64,000 nt of DNA, taken from NCBI RefSeq assembly GCF_900129265.1, contig NZ_FQVG01000002.1:1-64000 (forward strand), written 5' to 3'. Below, one piece after another: positions 47,057 to 57,178 of the stretch; position 1 is the first letter of the stretch, and each line of letters opens with the position of its first letter. Source of the DNA: Caloramator proteoclasticus DSM 10124 (GTDB lineage: Bacteria; Bacillota; Clostridia; Clostridiales; Caloramatoraceae). The position numbers and the translations under genes are program-made. The notes below the pieces were generated by a model. The model had not been told where the DNA came from. It saw only the letters and a program-made list of their open reading frames with translations, and did not search any database.

Positions 47057-47059
47057 AAA

Positions 47060-47500
47060 ATGAAGCTTAAGATAAAAAGACTTGAAAATGCTAAAGATTT
47101 GCCACTTCCAAAGTTTATGACTGAAGGATCCTGTGGTATGGATTTATATGCAAATGTAGAAGAGGATTTGGTTATTAAGCCTATGGAAATAAATCTTATA
47201 CCAACAGGAATTTCAATAAGTTTACCAAAGGGATATGAAGCACAAATTAGACCAAGAAGTGGCTTGGCTCTAAAGAATGGTATAGCATTAGTTAATTCAC
47301 CTGGTACAATTGATAGTGACTATAGAGGCGAAATAGGTGTGATTATAATAAATTTAGGCAGGGAACCCTTTGTAGTAAAAAGGGGAGATAGAATTGCTCA
47401 AATGGTAATAAATCAAGTCGTTATTCCAGAGATAGAGGAATTAGAAAATTTAGATTGTACTTTAAGAGGAGAAGATGGTTTTGGATCAACAGGTCTATAA
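47060..47500 (+). CDS. dut: dUTP diphosphatase
   Basis: This 146-residue trimeric dUTPase hydrolyses dUTP to dUMP and keeps uracil out of DNA. All five motifs are visible: [47 protein letters not shown] and the C-terminal [10 protein letters not shown]. It starts 4 bases after the mlpA stop. Its place between mlpA and ymxH is not the Bacillus 168 order but suits the neighbouring sporulation and DNA-repair genes. Confidence 0.97.
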   Translation: MKLKIKRLENAKDLPLPKFMTEGSCGMDLYANVEEDLVIKPMEINLIPTGISISLPKGYEAQIRPRSGLALKNGIALVNSPGTIDSDYRGEIGVIIINLGREPFVVKRGDRIAQMVINQVVIPEIEELENLDCTLRGEDGFGSTGL

Positions 47501-47544
47501 ACCATCTTTTTTCATATAATTATATAGTAAAGGGGGATGAGTAT

Positions 47545-47793
47545 ATGAGTAAAAGATTTTCAGATTTGATGGAACTTGAAATTATTGATGTATCGGAAGG
47601 AAGTAAATTTGGCACAATTGGTGACTGTGATATTGTTTTTAATAGGTTAACAGGTGAGATTGAAAGCTTAATTACAGCATCAAATTTTTCACTATTTTCA
47701 TTTAAGAATAGAGATTATATGGAGATTCCTTGGAATAAGAGAATAAATGTATTCGCTAAAACAATTCTTTTTGATTTAAAGACTAAATTTTGA
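47545..47793 (+). CDS. ymxH: YlmC/YmxH family PRC-barrel protein
   Basis: This 82-residue protein is a single PRC-barrel-like domain: RFSDLMELEIIDVSEGSKFG, then DIVFNRLTGEIESLI and IPWNKRINVFAKTIL. The family is linked to sporulation (YmxH and YlmC are expressed in the mother cell in Bacillus) but the biochemistry is unknown. The ATG at 47545 follows AGGGGGA; an earlier in-frame start would run into dut. An aspartokinase gene follows. Confidence 0.92.
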   Translation: MSKRFSDLMELEIIDVSEGSKFGTIGDCDIVFNRLTGEIESLITASNFSLFSFKNRDYMEIPWNKRINVFAKTILFDLKTKF

Positions 47794-47859
47794 TAACAGA
47801 TTTTAAATATAATTAGTATTATATAGTAGTGTTATCAAATGGCTAGAGGAGGCCCTGCT

Positions 47860-49047
47860 ATGAAAATTATTGTTCAAAAGTTTGGAGGCACTTCAGTTTC
47901 AACACATCAAAGAAGAGAAATGGTTGCAGACAAAGTATTAGATGCAATAAAAAGGGGGTATAAGCCTGTTGTAGTTGTTTCAGCGATAGGTAGAAAGGGT
48001 GATCCCTATGCAACTGATACACTACTATCATTGCTTGATAATGAAAAAACATATTTAGAAAAGAGAGAATATGATATATTGATGTCTTGTGGTGAGATTA
48101 TTTCTTGCGTTGTGTTATCAGAAGTTTTATCAAAAAGAGGGTTAAAGGTAAGGGTTTTAACTGGGGGACAGGCTGGAATTGTAACAAATGATAACTTTGG
48201 AAATGCTGAAATTTTAAGAATAGATACAAATAGAATTATTAACACTATAAATGATGGTTATATTCCTGTTGTGGCTGGTTTTCAAGGTATGACTCAAAGT
48301 GGTGAAATTACAACATTGGGTAGAGGAGGTAGTGACATAACAGGTACAGCACTTGGTGCTGCATTAAAAGCTGATTTTGTAGAGATATATACAGATGTAG
48401 ATGGTATTATGACTGCTGATCCAAGAATAGTTAGCAACGCACATTTAATTGAAACTATGAGCTATAATGAAGTCTTTCAGTTTGCAGATCAAGGAGCTAA
48501 AGTTATTCATCCAAGAGCTGTTGAGTATGCTATGAAGTCAAATATACCTGTATATATAAAAAATACGATGAGTAATAGTAGAGGAACCCTAATTACAATT
48601 TCACGTGAAAATATTGGAAGAATTATAACTGGCATAACACATATGTCATCAAGAACACAAATTAGTATAGAATATGATGAAAGTTGCCAAAATGCTGATG
48701 ATATTTTTGAAGTATTGGCAAACAATAAAATAAGTATTGACTTAATAAATGTATTTCCAGATTATAGAGTGTTTACAGTAAATTCAAAACAAGAAGAAAG
48801 TGTCATAAAGATATTAGAAATGCTAAAAATAAAATATAAAGTAGTGTCAAATTGTAGTAAAATAGCAGTTATAGGAAATGGAATGCGTGGTACACCTGGA
48901 ATTATGGCAAAAATACTAAAGGCATTGAAGGAGAGAAATATAAAGGTATTACAAACTGCGGATTCACATACAACTATATGGTGCTTAGTTAAGGAAGAAG
49001 ATACTGAATCAGCTATAAAAGCTCTACACGAGGCATTTGATTTGTAA
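47860..49047 (+). CDS. dapG: Aspartate kinase
   Basis: This 395-residue enzyme phosphorylates aspartate, opening the route to diaminopimelate, lysine, threonine and methionine. The kinase domain starts IIVQKFGGTSVS and has TTLGRGGSDITGTALGAAL. Two ACT domains follow (about 265-395), suggesting amino-acid feedback. Its place after ymxH equals that of dapG in Bacillus, though dpaA, dpaB, asd and dapA are not beside it. The ATG at 47860 follows GAGGAGG; an ATG at 47839 lies upstream of it. No lysine riboswitch is seen. Confidence 0.93.
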   Translation: MKIIVQKFGGTSVSTHQRREMVADKVLDAIKRGYKPVVVVSAIGRKGDPYATDTLLSLLDNEKTYLEKREYDILMSCGEIISCVVLSEVLSKRGLKVRVLTGGQAGIVTNDNFGNAEILRIDTNRIINTINDGYIPVVAGFQGMTQSGEITTLGRGGSDITGTALGAALKADFVEIYTDVDGIMTADPRIVSNAHLIETMSYNEVFQFADQGAKVIHPRAVEYAMKSNIPVYIKNTMSNSRGTLITISRENIGRIITGITHMSSRTQISIEYDESCQNADDIFEVLANNKISIDLINVFPDYRVFTVNSKQEESVIKILEMLKIKYKVVSNCSKIAVIGNGMRGTPGIMAKILKALKERNIKVLQTADSHTTIWCLVKEEDTESAIKALHEAFDL

Positions 49048-49058
49048 TAATATTTAAG

Positions 49059-49092
49059 AGGTCTCTACATTGAATTGTAGGGACCTTTACTA
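49059..49092 (+). terminator. Terminator after the aspartokinase gene
   Basis: AGGTCTCTACA (49059-49069) pairs with TGTAGGGACCT (49076-49086), 11 bp with one G-U, then a weak T-rich tract. About 180 bases without an obvious gene follow before tepA; no clear sporulation promoter was found there. Confidence 0.65.
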
Positions 49093-49270
49093 TTGTTATT
49101 CATTTTTCAGTGAATTTCTTCAAAGCGTATAATTTTTGTATATAAATATTTAGTCAATTTATATTTATTGTCTACTATCTACTAATAAAAGAGGATAATT
49201 TTTATCACTTGTTAGTTTAAAGGATTATAAATTAATTTTATGTTGGTTAGACTAATAAAGAGGTGATGGT

Positions 49271-49978
49271 ATGAGTTTTATAATAAAAAATGAAGAGCCT
49301 GATGATAATAAAAACAAAAAGGACGCTAATGAAGTTGAAAATATAAAAGAATTAGGAAATTATCCTCCAGCACCATTTACTTCTGACATTTTTACTATGA
49401 CGATTATAGGACAGATAGAAGGACATACAGTATTACCTCCTCAAACTAAATCAACAAAATACGAACATATATTTCCTCAACTTGTTAATGTTGAGGAGAA
49501 CCCTAATATAAAAGGACTTTTGGTTATTTTGAATACTGTGGGAGGGGATGTTGAAGCAGGACTTGCGATAGCTGAAATGATAAACAGTATTACAAAACCA
49601 ACTGTTTCACTTGTAGTTGGTGGTGGACATAGTATAGGTGTTCCTCTTGCAGTAGCGACCGACTATTCATTTATATCACCAACAGCTACAATGATAATAC
49701 ATCCTATAAGAATGAATGGTTTAGTAATAGGAGTTCCACAAACATTTGCCTATTTTCAAAAAATGCAGGATAGGATATTAAGTTTTATCACAAGAAATAG
49801 TAAAGTTTCTAAAGAAAAGTTAAGAGAGTTAATGCTTGAGACAGATGAGCTTTTAAATGATATGGGTACCATACTAATAGGTAATCAGGCAGTTGAATTA
49901 GGTTTAATAGATGAAGTTGGTGGAATAGGTGAAGCATATAAAAAACTGAGAGATATGGTTGATAGAGCAAATGCATAA
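49271..49978 (+). CDS. tepA: ClpP-like serine protease TepA
   Basis: This 235-residue protein is of the ClpP/crotonase fold, subgroup TepA. The likely catalytic serine is in GGGHSIGVPLA (S121) and the histidine in MIIHPIRMNG (H144). TVGGDVEAGLAIAEMI is the ClpP-like substrate region. The N-terminal 30 residues are charged. In Bacillus tepA precedes spoIIIE and affects protein export and spores. AGAGGTGAT precedes the ATG. A terminator begins in its last codons. Confidence 0.93.
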   Translation: MSFIIKNEEPDDNKNKKDANEVENIKELGNYPPAPFTSDIFTMTIIGQIEGHTVLPPQTKSTKYEHIFPQLVNVEENPNIKGLLVILNTVGGDVEAGLAIAEMINSITKPTVSLVVGGGHSIGVPLAVATDYSFISPTATMIIHPIRMNGLVIGVPQTFAYFQKMQDRILSFITRNSKVSKEKLRELMLETDELLNDMGTILIGNQAVELGLIDEVGGIGEAYKKLRDMVDRANA

Positions 49979-49998
49979 AATAGCATTTGCTTTTTTTT
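49967..49998 (+). terminator. Terminator after tepA
   Basis: GCAAATGC (49967-49974) pairs with GCATTTGC (49983-49990), then eight T. The 5' arm is inside the tepA coding end. Confidence 0.85.
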
Positions 49999-50046
49999 GT
50001 TAATATGTTATATTTCTAAATAGGAGAAAGTTTAAGAGGTGATAGG

Positions 50047-52275
50047 ATGGCAAGGAAAAATAAAAGAATGGTAAGCAATAATAACAATAATGTTAAAAAA
50101 GAAATATATGGTGTTGTGATTTTTGGTATTTCTTTAATTATTGGCTTAAGCATCTATATTAAACCTTCAGGTATTGCAGGAATAATTATTAGAGATTTTG
50201 TATTGGGAATGTTTGGACTTGGTGCCTACATATTTCCGTTATATTTTTTATTTGTAGGCCTTATATTTATAGTAAAGAGGGGTAAGATTAAGGTTAATAA
50301 CAAATTTTACTATATATCATTATTATTATACATAATAAATGTTATGTTAACAGTACCATATTCTTCAGAAAACACTAATGGGAAGTTTTTAAATAAATTA
50401 AAAGATTCATATTTGAACGGAATTGATAATAAAGGTGGCGGAATTATTGGTGAATTATTGGCAACACCGATGATATATGCTTTTGGAGAAGTAGGTACAT
50501 ACATCATATTAGTATGCATATCAATTGTACTTATTTTATTAATAACAGAGAGATCTATATTAATACCTTTAATTACTAATATTAAATTGATGTTTATAAA
50601 AATGAAAAATAAAAAAGAAATAGTTATAGATGAAGCTGATAAAAATGAAAATAAAAAATATGATAATAAAGATAGTATTGATGTAAAAGACATTAAAGAA
50701 AATATAGAAAAAATTGATAAAAAGATAAAAATAGTTGATTTTTTAAAGGATACTAAAGATTCAAAACAAGAACAAAATGATAAAAAAGAGAAGGAAACAG
50801 CAGTCGATAATCTTAATGAAGAAATAAGTAAAGGAAAAAATAATATAATTGATTATAAATTTCCACCATTAGAGCTTCTTTGTGAAAATAAATATAAAGG
50901 GCAACTACAGGATAAGAAGGAATTATTACAAAATGCAAAACTATTAGAGGATACATTAAATAGCTTTGGAGTTGATGCAAAGGTAATTCAGGTAAATAGA
51001 GGACCGTCTGTAACAAGATATGAGATACAACCAAATGCAGGTGTTAAAGTTAGCAGGATAGTAAATTTAGCGGATGATATAGCTTTAAATTTAGCAGCAT
51101 CATCGGTAAGAATAGAAGCACCTATTCCAGGTAAATCTGCAGTTGGAATAGAAGTTCCTAATAAGGAAGTTGTCCCAGTAACATTACGAGAGGTATTAGA
51201 ATCAAGGGAATTTATAGAATTCAAATCAAATCTATCTTTTGCATTAGGAAAAGATATAACAGGTAAATGCATCGTAACAGATTTATCTAAGATGCCTCAC
51301 TTACTAATAGCAGGTGCAACTGGTTCAGGAAAGAGTGTTTGTATAAATACTTTAATTACAAGTATTATATATAAATCATCTCCTAATGATGTAAAGATGT
51401 TACTTATTGATCCTAAGGTTGTTGAATTATCAGTTTATAATGGAATACCGCATTTATTGATACCGGTAGTAACAGAACCTAAAAAAGCAGCTTCTGCACT
51501 TTATTGGGCAGTAAATGAAATGACCCAGCGATATAAATTGTTTGCTGAAAATAATGTAAGGAATATTGAAGGATATAATAAACTAATGGAAGATATTGAT
51601 TCGACTAAAAAGTTACCACAAATTGTTATAATAATTGATGAATTAGCAGATTTAATGATGGTATCCCCTAATGATGTAGAAGACGCAATATGTAGACTGG
51701 CTCAAATGGCAAGAGCAGCAGGTATGCATTTAGTAATTGCTACACAAAGACCATCTGTTGATGTAATAACTGGTGTTATTAAAGCCAACATTCCATCAAG
51801 AATTGCCTTTGCAGTATCAAGCCAAGTTGATTCAAGAACTATATTAGATATGGCTGGTGCTGAAAAATTATTGGGAAGAGGAGATATGCTCTTTATGCCA
51901 ATTGGTGAAAGTAAACCAATAAGAATTCAAGGTGCTTTTATTTCTGATAAAGAAGTTGAAAATATTGTATCGTATCTAAAGAATAATAGTAGTACAGACT
52001 ATAAAGAAGAGATAATAGATGATATTGAAAAAAATATTAATAGTTCATCAGATGGTAATGGAGAATTTGAAGATGAACTTTTAGACGAAGCAATAAATAT
52101 TGCGGTTGAAAGTGGTCAGGTATCAGCATCAATGTTACAAAGAAGACTTAGAATAGGATTTAATAGAGCAGCAAGGTTAATTGAGGAAATGGAATTGCGG
52201 GGAATAATAGGTAAACAAGAAGGAAGTAAACCAAGACAAGTACTAATTTCTAAACAAGATGTAGAAAAATATTAA
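50047..52275 (+). CDS. spoIIIE: DNA translocase SpoIIIE/FtsK
   Basis: This 742-residue motor pumps chromosomal DNA through the division or sporulation septum. The N-terminus (first ~190 residues) has four or so membrane segments, followed by a lysine/aspartate-rich linker (about 190-265). The motor has Walker [11 protein letters not shown] (about 422), Walker [14 protein letters not shown], and [20 protein letters not shown]-terminal gamma winged helix ([20 protein letters not shown]) reads orientation sequences. The tepA-spoIIIE pair supports the sporulation name. Confidence 0.96.
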   Translation: MARKNKRMVSNNNNNVKKEIYGVVIFGISLIIGLSIYIKPSGIAGIIIRDFVLGMFGLGAYIFPLYFLFVGLIFIVKRGKIKVNNKFYYISLLLYIINVMLTVPYSSENTNGKFLNKLKDSYLNGIDNKGGGIIGELLATPMIYAFGEVGTYIILVCISIVLILLITERSILIPLITNIKLMFIKMKNKKEIVIDEADKNENKKYDNKDSIDVKDIKENIEKIDKKIKIVDFLKDTKDSKQEQNDKKEKETAVDNLNEEISKGKNNIIDYKFPPLELLCENKYKGQLQDKKELLQNAKLLEDTLNSFGVDAKVIQVNRGPSVTRYEIQPNAGVKVSRIVNLADDIALNLAASSVRIEAPIPGKSAVGIEVPNKEVVPVTLREVLESREFIEFKSNLSFALGKDITGKCIVTDLSKMPHLLIAGATGSGKSVCINTLITSIIYKSSPNDVKMLLIDPKVVELSVYNGIPHLLIPVVTEPKKAASALYWAVNEMTQRYKLFAENNVRNIEGYNKLMEDIDSTKKLPQIVIIIDELADLMMVSPNDVEDAICRLAQMARAAGMHLVIATQRPSVDVITGVIKANIPSRIAFAVSSQVDSRTILDMAGAEKLLGRGDMLFMPIGESKPIRIQGAFISDKEVENIVSYLKNNSSTDYKEEIIDDIEKNINSSSDGNGEFEDELLDEAINIAVESGQVSASMLQRRLRIGFNRAARLIEEMELRGIIGKQEGSKPRQVLISKQDVEKY

Positions 52276-52285
52276 TATATATTGT

Positions 52286-52328
52286 AAATCAACCTCATAT
52301 ATTATAAAATATATGAGGTTGATTTTTG
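52286..52328 (+). terminator. Terminator after spoIIIE
   Basis: Positions 52286-52303 pair perfectly with 52308-52325 (18 bp) around ATAA, then TT and G. The longest perfect terminator stem in the window. Confidence 0.88.
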
Positions 52329-52454
52329 TCGTATAAAATCAAAATATAATAAAAGAAGTAAAATTAATAAAAATGGAGTAAAAATGAGTAAAAAGGAGAT
52401 AATATTAAATAATTAGCAATAATTGCCCAGGAAATAGAAAAGGAGTTGATTTTG

Positions 52455-53795
52455 ATGAAATATAAAGTCGGATTGATTTCGTTAGGCTGTGATAAGAATA
52501 GAGTTGACGCAGAGGTTATGTTACACGAATTGAAGCAAAATGGATTTGAGATTGTAAATGATGAAAAGATTGCAGATATTATTATAGTAAATACCTGTGG
52601 TTTTATAGAATCTGCTAAGATGGAATCAATAGAAACAATATTGGAAATGGCACAAAACAAACAAGAGGGTAATTGTAAAGCTGTTATAGCAACTGGATGT
52701 ATGGCAGAAAGATATAAGCAAGATTTACTTAATGAAATGCCAGAATTAGATGCTGTGGTTGGTACAGGTAATTATCAAAATATAGTTGAAGTTGTTAATA
52801 ATATATTAAAAGGAAATAATAAGATTGTAAAAGTAGGAAATATAAATTATAATTTAGAATATAATGAAAGGATTTTATCTACACCTAATCACTATGCATA
52901 TTTAAAAATTGCTGAAGGATGCAATAATAATTGTAGTTACTGTATAATTCCTCAATTAAGAGGCAGATATAGAAGCAGAAAAATTGAAGATATAATAAAA
53001 GAGGCAAAACAATTAGCAAATATAGGTGTTAAGGAACTAATTATAGTTGCACAAGATACAACTATGTATGGAATAGATATATATAAAAAGAAATCATTGT
53101 CAATGTTATTAAAGGAAATTGAGAAAATTGAAGGCATAGAATGGATAAGGGTAATGTACTCATATCCAGAGGAGATAGATGATGAACTTATAGAAACTAT
53201 AAAAAATAGTCAAAAAATATGTAGATATTTTGATATGCCAATACAACATATAAGCGATAAAATATTAAAGTTAATGAATAGAAGGACAACAAAGCAAAAA
53301 ATATTAAATGTAATAGATAATATAAGAAAAAACATTCCTGATGCAGTAATTAGAACTTCATTGATAGTAGGTTTTCCAAATGAAACTGATGATGATTTTA
53401 ATGAATTAGTTGAATTTATAAAGGAATATAAATTAGATAGAGTGGGTATTTTTGAATATTCACAGGAAGAAGGTACAAGAGCAGCATTGCTTGATAATCA
53501 AATAAGTGATGAAGTTAAAACTTATAGAAAAGAAAAATTAATGAAAATCCAAAGCAAAATTGCTTTAGAGAAAAATATGAAATTAATTGGAAATGAAGTT
53601 AATGTAATTATTGATGGTAAAACAAATGAAGGAATGTATTTTGGAAGAACATATGCTGATGCTCCAGAGATTGACCAAACAGTTTATTTTGATGCAAGTA
53701 AAGATTATAATAGAGGTGATATTGTTAGTGTAAAAATAACAAAGGCTTATAATTATGATTTATTAGGAGTTGATGTTAATGAATTTAGCAAATAA
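52455..53795 (+). CDS. rimO: Ribosomal protein S12 methylthiotransferase RimO
   Basis: This 446-residue radical-SAM enzyme adds a methylthio group to an Asp of S12. The N-terminal UPF0004 domain begins VGLISLGCDKNRVDAEVM, with further cysteines in VNTCGFIES and ATGCMAERY. The radical-SAM cluster is CNNNCSYC (about 156-163). A TRAM domain ends it. SLGCDKN distinguishes RimO from MiaB. The ATG at 52455 follows AGGAG; the TTG at 52446 is too close to it. It overlaps pgsA by 17 bases. Confidence 0.96.
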   Translation: MKYKVGLISLGCDKNRVDAEVMLHELKQNGFEIVNDEKIADIIIVNTCGFIESAKMESIETILEMAQNKQEGNCKAVIATGCMAERYKQDLLNEMPELDAVVGTGNYQNIVEVVNNILKGNNKIVKVGNINYNLEYNERILSTPNHYAYLKIAEGCNNNCSYCIIPQLRGRYRSRKIEDIIKEAKQLANIGVKELIIVAQDTTMYGIDIYKKKSLSMLLKEIEKIEGIEWIRVMYSYPEEIDDELIETIKNSQKICRYFDMPIQHISDKILKLMNRRTTKQKILNVIDNIRKNIPDAVIRTSLIVGFPNETDDDFNELVEFIKEYKLDRVGIFEYSQEEGTRAALLDNQISDEVKTYRKEKLMKIQSKIALEKNMKLIGNEVNVIIDGKTNEGMYFGRTYADAPEIDQTVYFDASKDYNRGDIVSVKITKAYNYDLLGVDVNEFSK

Positions 53796-54312
53796 GATAA
53801 CAATATCAAGAATATTTTTAGTTCCACTATTTTTATTTTTTCTATTAGTTAAAATACCATATGGTAATTGGATTGCAACAATAATATTTATAATAGCAGC
53901 TTTAACTGATAGTTTAGATGGGTATATAGCAAGAAATAGAAATCAAATAACTAAATTTGGAAAATTCTTAGATCCATTAGCTGATAAACTTATAGTTACT
54001 GCCGCATTAGTTGCTTTAGTAGAACGTCAGATAATACCGTCATGGCTTGTTGTGATAATTCTTGCTCGTGAATTTGCAATAACAGGATTAAGAGCGGTGG
54101 CTGCTTCTGAAGGGAATGTTATTGCTGCAAGCAACTGGGGAAAACTTAAGACTGTCACTCAAATCATAGCAATAATTGCTGCTCTAATTGAGTTAAAATA
54201 TAAAGAATTTAATATATACATATATTTGATGTATATAGCAACCATTATAACAATTATTTCGGGTATAGATTATATTAAAAAAAATAGAAAATTTATAAAT
54301 TCAAAGGAATAA
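53779..54312 (+). CDS. pgsA: CDP-diacylglycerol--glycerol-3-phosphate phosphatidyltransferase
   Basis: This 177-residue membrane enzyme makes phosphatidylglycerol phosphate. The CDP-alcohol phosphotransferase signature D-x2-DG-x2-AR-x8-G-x3-D-x3-D is intact, starting DSLDGYIARN and ending FLDPLADK. About four membrane segments are visible. The ATG at 53779 gives MNLANKITISRIFLVP, the usual N-terminus, and lies 9 bases after AGGAG. The order rimO-pgsA-recA-rny is common in Firmicutes. Confidence 0.96.
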   Translation: MNLANKITISRIFLVPLFLFFLLVKIPYGNWIATIIFIIAALTDSLDGYIARNRNQITKFGKFLDPLADKLIVTAALVALVERQIIPSWLVVIILAREFAITGLRAVAASEGNVIAASNWGKLKTVTQIIAIIAALIELKYKEFNIYIYLMYIATIITIISGIDYIKKNRKFINSKE

Positions 54313-54341
54313 GAGTAACCTTATTTTACTCTTATTCCTTT
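54303..54341 (+). terminator. Terminator after pgsA
   Basis: Positions 54303-54317 pair perfectly with 54327-54341 (15 bp), loop of 9 nt, followed by TTATTATTA. It overlaps the pgsA stop and isolates recA. Confidence 0.75.
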
Positions 54342-54410
54342 TATTATTAAAATGTTATTATGTAATATATGACAATATCAAAAGTGATAATGAATACAAA
54401 AATAATAATA

Positions 54411-54439
54411 TTGACCAGCAGAAAAAAATGTTATATAAT
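54411..54439 (+). promoter_or_regulatory. Promoter for recA
   Basis: TTGACC (54411-54416), 17 bases, TATAAT (54434-54439). A LexA box begins two bases after the -10. Confidence 0.8.
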
Positions 54440-54441
54440 AA

Positions 54442-54453
54442 GAACAGATGTTC
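54442..54453 (+). promoter_or_regulatory. LexA (SOS) operator of recA
   Basis: GAACAGATGTTC is a match to the Firmicute SOS box core GAAC-N4-GTTC, with the preferred RNRY centre (AGAT). It covers the expected transcription start of recA, so bound LexA should block the promoter until DNA damage. Confidence 0.9.
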
Positions 54454-54472
54454 GGGAAAGGAAGGATAAAAT

Positions 54473-55507
54473 ATGAATGAAAAACAAAAAGCATTGGAAT
54501 TAGCGTTAAGCCAAATTGAAAAACAATTTGGAAAAGGTTCAATAATGAAGTTAGGTGAAAATTCAAAGTTAAATGTTGAAGCAATTTCAACAGGTTCTCT
54601 TGATTTAGATATAGCATTAGGAATTGGAGGAGTTCCAAGAGGAAGAATAGTAGAAATATATGGACCAGAATCATCAGGTAAAACAACAGTAGCTCTTCAT
54701 ATAGTTGCTGAAGCACAAAAAAATGGAGGGACTGCAGCTTTTATAGATGCAGAACACGCATTGGATCCTACATATGCAACAAAGCTTGGTGTAGATGTAT
54801 CAAATTTAGTGGTATCTCAACCAGATACTGGAGAGCAAGCACTTGAAATAGCTGAAGCATTAGTAAGATCAGGTGCAATTGATGTCATTGTTATTGACTC
54901 TGTTGCTGCATTAGTACCAAAGGCAGAGATTGAAGGCGAAATGGGAGATGCCTTTGTAGGATTACAAGCAAGGCTAATGTCACAGGCATTAAGAAAATTA
55001 GCGGGGGCAATAAATAAGTCAAAGTGTGTAGCTATTTTTATAAATCAATTAAGAGAAAAAGTAGGTGTAATGTTTGGTAGTCCAGAGACCACTCCAGGAG
55101 GTAGAGCACTAAAATTTTATGCATCTGTAAGGTTAGATGTTAGAAAAGTGGATTCAATAAAGCAAGGTGAAGATGTTTTAGGAAGTAGAACAAGAGTTAA
55201 GGTTGTAAAAAATAAAGTAGCACCTCCTTTTAAGCAAGCAGAATTTGATATAATGTATGGTGAAGGTATATCAAAAGAAGGAAATATTTTAGATGTGGCA
55301 GTAAATAACAACATAATACAAAAGAGTGGTGCTTGGTTCTCGTATAAAGATATAAAGCTTGGTCAAGGAAGAGAAAATGCTAAGAATTATTTAAAGGAAA
55401 ATCCTCAAGTAGCTTTAGAAATTGAAAATACAATAAGACAAAAATATAATCTACCTTTAGCAAATTCAGCAATTAATTCAAATTTAGATAATAAAAGTGA
55501 AGAGTAG
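54473..55507 (+). CDS. recA: Recombinase RecA
   Basis: This 344-residue strand-exchange ATPase also triggers LexA self-cleavage. Walker A is [13 protein letters not shown] (about 64), Walker [21 protein letters not shown], and the DNA-binding loops [16 protein letters not shown] and [13 protein letters not shown] follow. Length is normal with a short acidic tail. AAGGAAGG precedes the ATG. The promoter has a clear LexA box. recX follows after a hairpin terminator. Confidence 0.99.
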   Translation: MNEKQKALELALSQIEKQFGKGSIMKLGENSKLNVEAISTGSLDLDIALGIGGVPRGRIVEIYGPESSGKTTVALHIVAEAQKNGGTAAFIDAEHALDPTYATKLGVDVSNLVVSQPDTGEQALEIAEALVRSGAIDVIVIDSVAALVPKAEIEGEMGDAFVGLQARLMSQALRKLAGAINKSKCVAIFINQLREKVGVMFGSPETTPGGRALKFYASVRLDVRKVDSIKQGEDVLGSRTRVKVVKNKVAPPFKQAEFDIMYGEGISKEGNILDVAVNNNIIQKSGAWFSYKDIKLGQGRENAKNYLKENPQVALEIENTIRQKYNLPLANSAINSNLDNKSEE

Positions 55508-55513
55508 TATCTG

Positions 55514-55542
55514 ATAAACATCCCTTTTGGGATGTTTATTTT
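55514..55542 (+). terminator. Terminator between recA and recX
   Basis: ATAAACATCCC (55514-55524) pairs with GGGATGTTTAT (55529-55539) around TTTT, then TTT. Read-through would connect recX and the nuclease cassette to the SOS promoter; no clear separate promoter is seen between this hairpin and recX. Confidence 0.8.
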
Positions 55543-55564
55543 CGATTATAAAGGAGTTGTTAGA

Positions 55565-56188
55565 ATGCAAATAACAGGGATTGAAAAACAAAAGAAAAAT
55601 AGTGAAAGATATAATATATACATAGATGGAACATATAGTTTTTCGGCTGAATTGGAGGATATAATAAAGTATGATATAAAAATTGATAGAAACATAAGTG
55701 AGAATGAATTATCAATATTAATACAGAAATGTGAAATAAATAAAGGATATAGATATGCTTTAAATTTGTTGAATGTAAAGGATTATTCAAAAAAAGAATT
55801 TATTGATAAATTAAAACAAAAAGGGTATAGTGAAAAAAGTATAGATATTATTATTAATAAACTTGAGGAGTATGGGTTGATTGATGATTTTAAATATGCC
55901 AATAAATATGTCAGAAAGAAAATAAATATGAATAAGTTAGGTAAATTAAGAATAATAAATGAGTTAAAATTAAAGGGGGTAAATAATAATATAGTTGAAA
56001 AGATTAATTTTGATGAAGATAAAATGTTAAACAATGCATATAATTTAGCTATTAAGAAATTAAAAGGAAATAAAAACGAAAATGAAGACTTAACGAAAGT
56101 AGCAAGGTTTCTATATTATAAAGGATATACAAATGAAGAAATAAAGAAAGTATTGAAAAAAATAGATAAAGATATAGAATGGGAGTAG
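55565..56188 (+). CDS. recX: RecA regulator RecX
   Basis: This 207-residue protein modulates RecA filaments. It shows helical repeats of the RecX type: YALNLLNVKDYSKKEFIDKL, then LEEYGLIDDFKYANKYVRKK and KVARFLYYKGYTNEEIKKVL. The ATG at 55565 follows AAGGAG (55551-55556). A longer in-frame start at 55532 lies in the recA terminator and is unlikely. It follows recA, and a metallophosphoesterase gene begins 6 bases after its stop. Confidence 0.92.
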   Translation: MQITGIEKQKKNSERYNIYIDGTYSFSAELEDIIKYDIKIDRNISENELSILIQKCEINKGYRYALNLLNVKDYSKKEFIDKLKQKGYSEKSIDIIINKLEEYGLIDDFKYANKYVRKKINMNKLGKLRIINELKLKGVNNNIVEKINFDEDKMLNNAYNLAIKKLKGNKNENEDLTKVARFLYYKGYTNEEIKKVLKKIDKDIEWE

Positions 56189-56194
56189 ATGTTA

Positions 56195-57178
56195 ATGAAG
56201 TTTTTGTTTTTTACAGACACACATATAAGGGGAACCAATCCAAGAGCCAGATTAGATGATTTTGAGAAAACTTTATATAATAAGTTTGAGGAATTACTTA
56301 GTTATGTTAGATTAAATAATATAGATTATGTTTTATTTGGTGGAGATTTATTAGATAGGCCTGATGTTTCACTTTCTGTTATGCAAAAATTTATAGATGT
56401 ATTAAATAAATTTCCAAAGCCTATTTATATGGTATTAGGAAATCACGATATATATGGACAAAATCCTAACACTGTAAATAGAACAATTATTGGAATTCTT
56501 GAAACTTTAGGTATAGTATGGATTTTAGATGATAAACCCGTGGAATTGAATGATGGTAAAGTAAAGATAAAAATTACTGGTTCAAGCTTTACATATGATA
56601 TTGATGTAGATTCATCTAAGAGCAAATATATTACTAATAAAGGAGAATGTGATTATCTAATACATATTGCACATGGAATGTTAATGGAAAAACCATTTAT
56701 AAAGGAAGTTCCCCACACAACAATAGATGAAATTATTCAAAGAACAGAAGCAGATATTACATTATGTGGTCATTATCATACGGGCTATGGAATAATAAAG
56801 ATTGAAAATAAATATATTGTTAACCCTGGAGCAATTGTTAGAATAAATAATAGTATAGCAGAAATAAAGAGACAGCCCAGTTTTGCAGTAATAGATATCA
56901 ATGAAAATATATCCGTATATATTGAAAAATTAAAGTCAGCACCAAGGGGTGAAGATATACTTGATAGAAGTTTTATAAAAATACAGGAACAAAGGGAGAT
57001 ATTGTTCAATAATATAATTCAAACAGTTAATACTTATGGTGAATTTGAAATGTTAAGTATTAATCAGATAGTTGAGGAAGTCGCAAAGAAGGAATCTATT
57101 CCTGACGAAATAAAAAAAGAGGTTTTGGATAGATTAACAAGGGCCCATATAATTTTATCAAAAGAGGTGGTAGATTGA
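56195..57178 (+). CDS. Mre11/SbcD-like metallophosphoesterase
   Basis: This 327-residue protein has all phosphoesterase motifs: FTDTHIRG (D8, H10), FGGDLLDRPD (D51), LGNHDIYG (N83, H84), IHIAHGML (H157) and CGHYHTGYG (H193, H195), the di-metal site of Mre11/SbcD nucleases. The C-terminal ~90 residues could be a capping and partner-binding region. The ATG at 56195 follows GGGAG at 9 bases; ATG 56189 is too close. It overlaps the next gene by 4 bases. Paired with Rad50-like halves downstream it is probably a DNA-end nuclease. It lacks close likeness to standard SbcD (about 380-400 residues). Confidence 0.85.
   Translation: MKFLFFTDTHIRGTNPRARLDDFEKTLYNKFEELLSYVRLNNIDYVLFGGDLLDRPDVSLSVMQKFIDVLNKFPKPIYMVLGNHDIYGQNPNTVNRTIIGILETLGIVWILDDKPVELNDGKVKIKITGSSFTYDIDVDSSKSKYITNKGECDYLIHIAHGMLMEKPFIKEVPHTTIDEIIQRTEADITLCGHYHTGYGIIKIENKYIVNPGAIVRINNSIAEIKRQPSFAVIDINENISVYIEKLKSAPRGEDILDRSFIKIQEQREILFNNIIQTVNTYGEFEMLSINQIVEEVAKKESIPDEIKKEVLDRLTRAHIILSKEVVD

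Noticed and set aside
47794-47859. Lysine riboswitch upstream of the aspartokinase gene
   Set aside because: The gap is only 66 bases, far too short for an L-box, and shows no matching stems.
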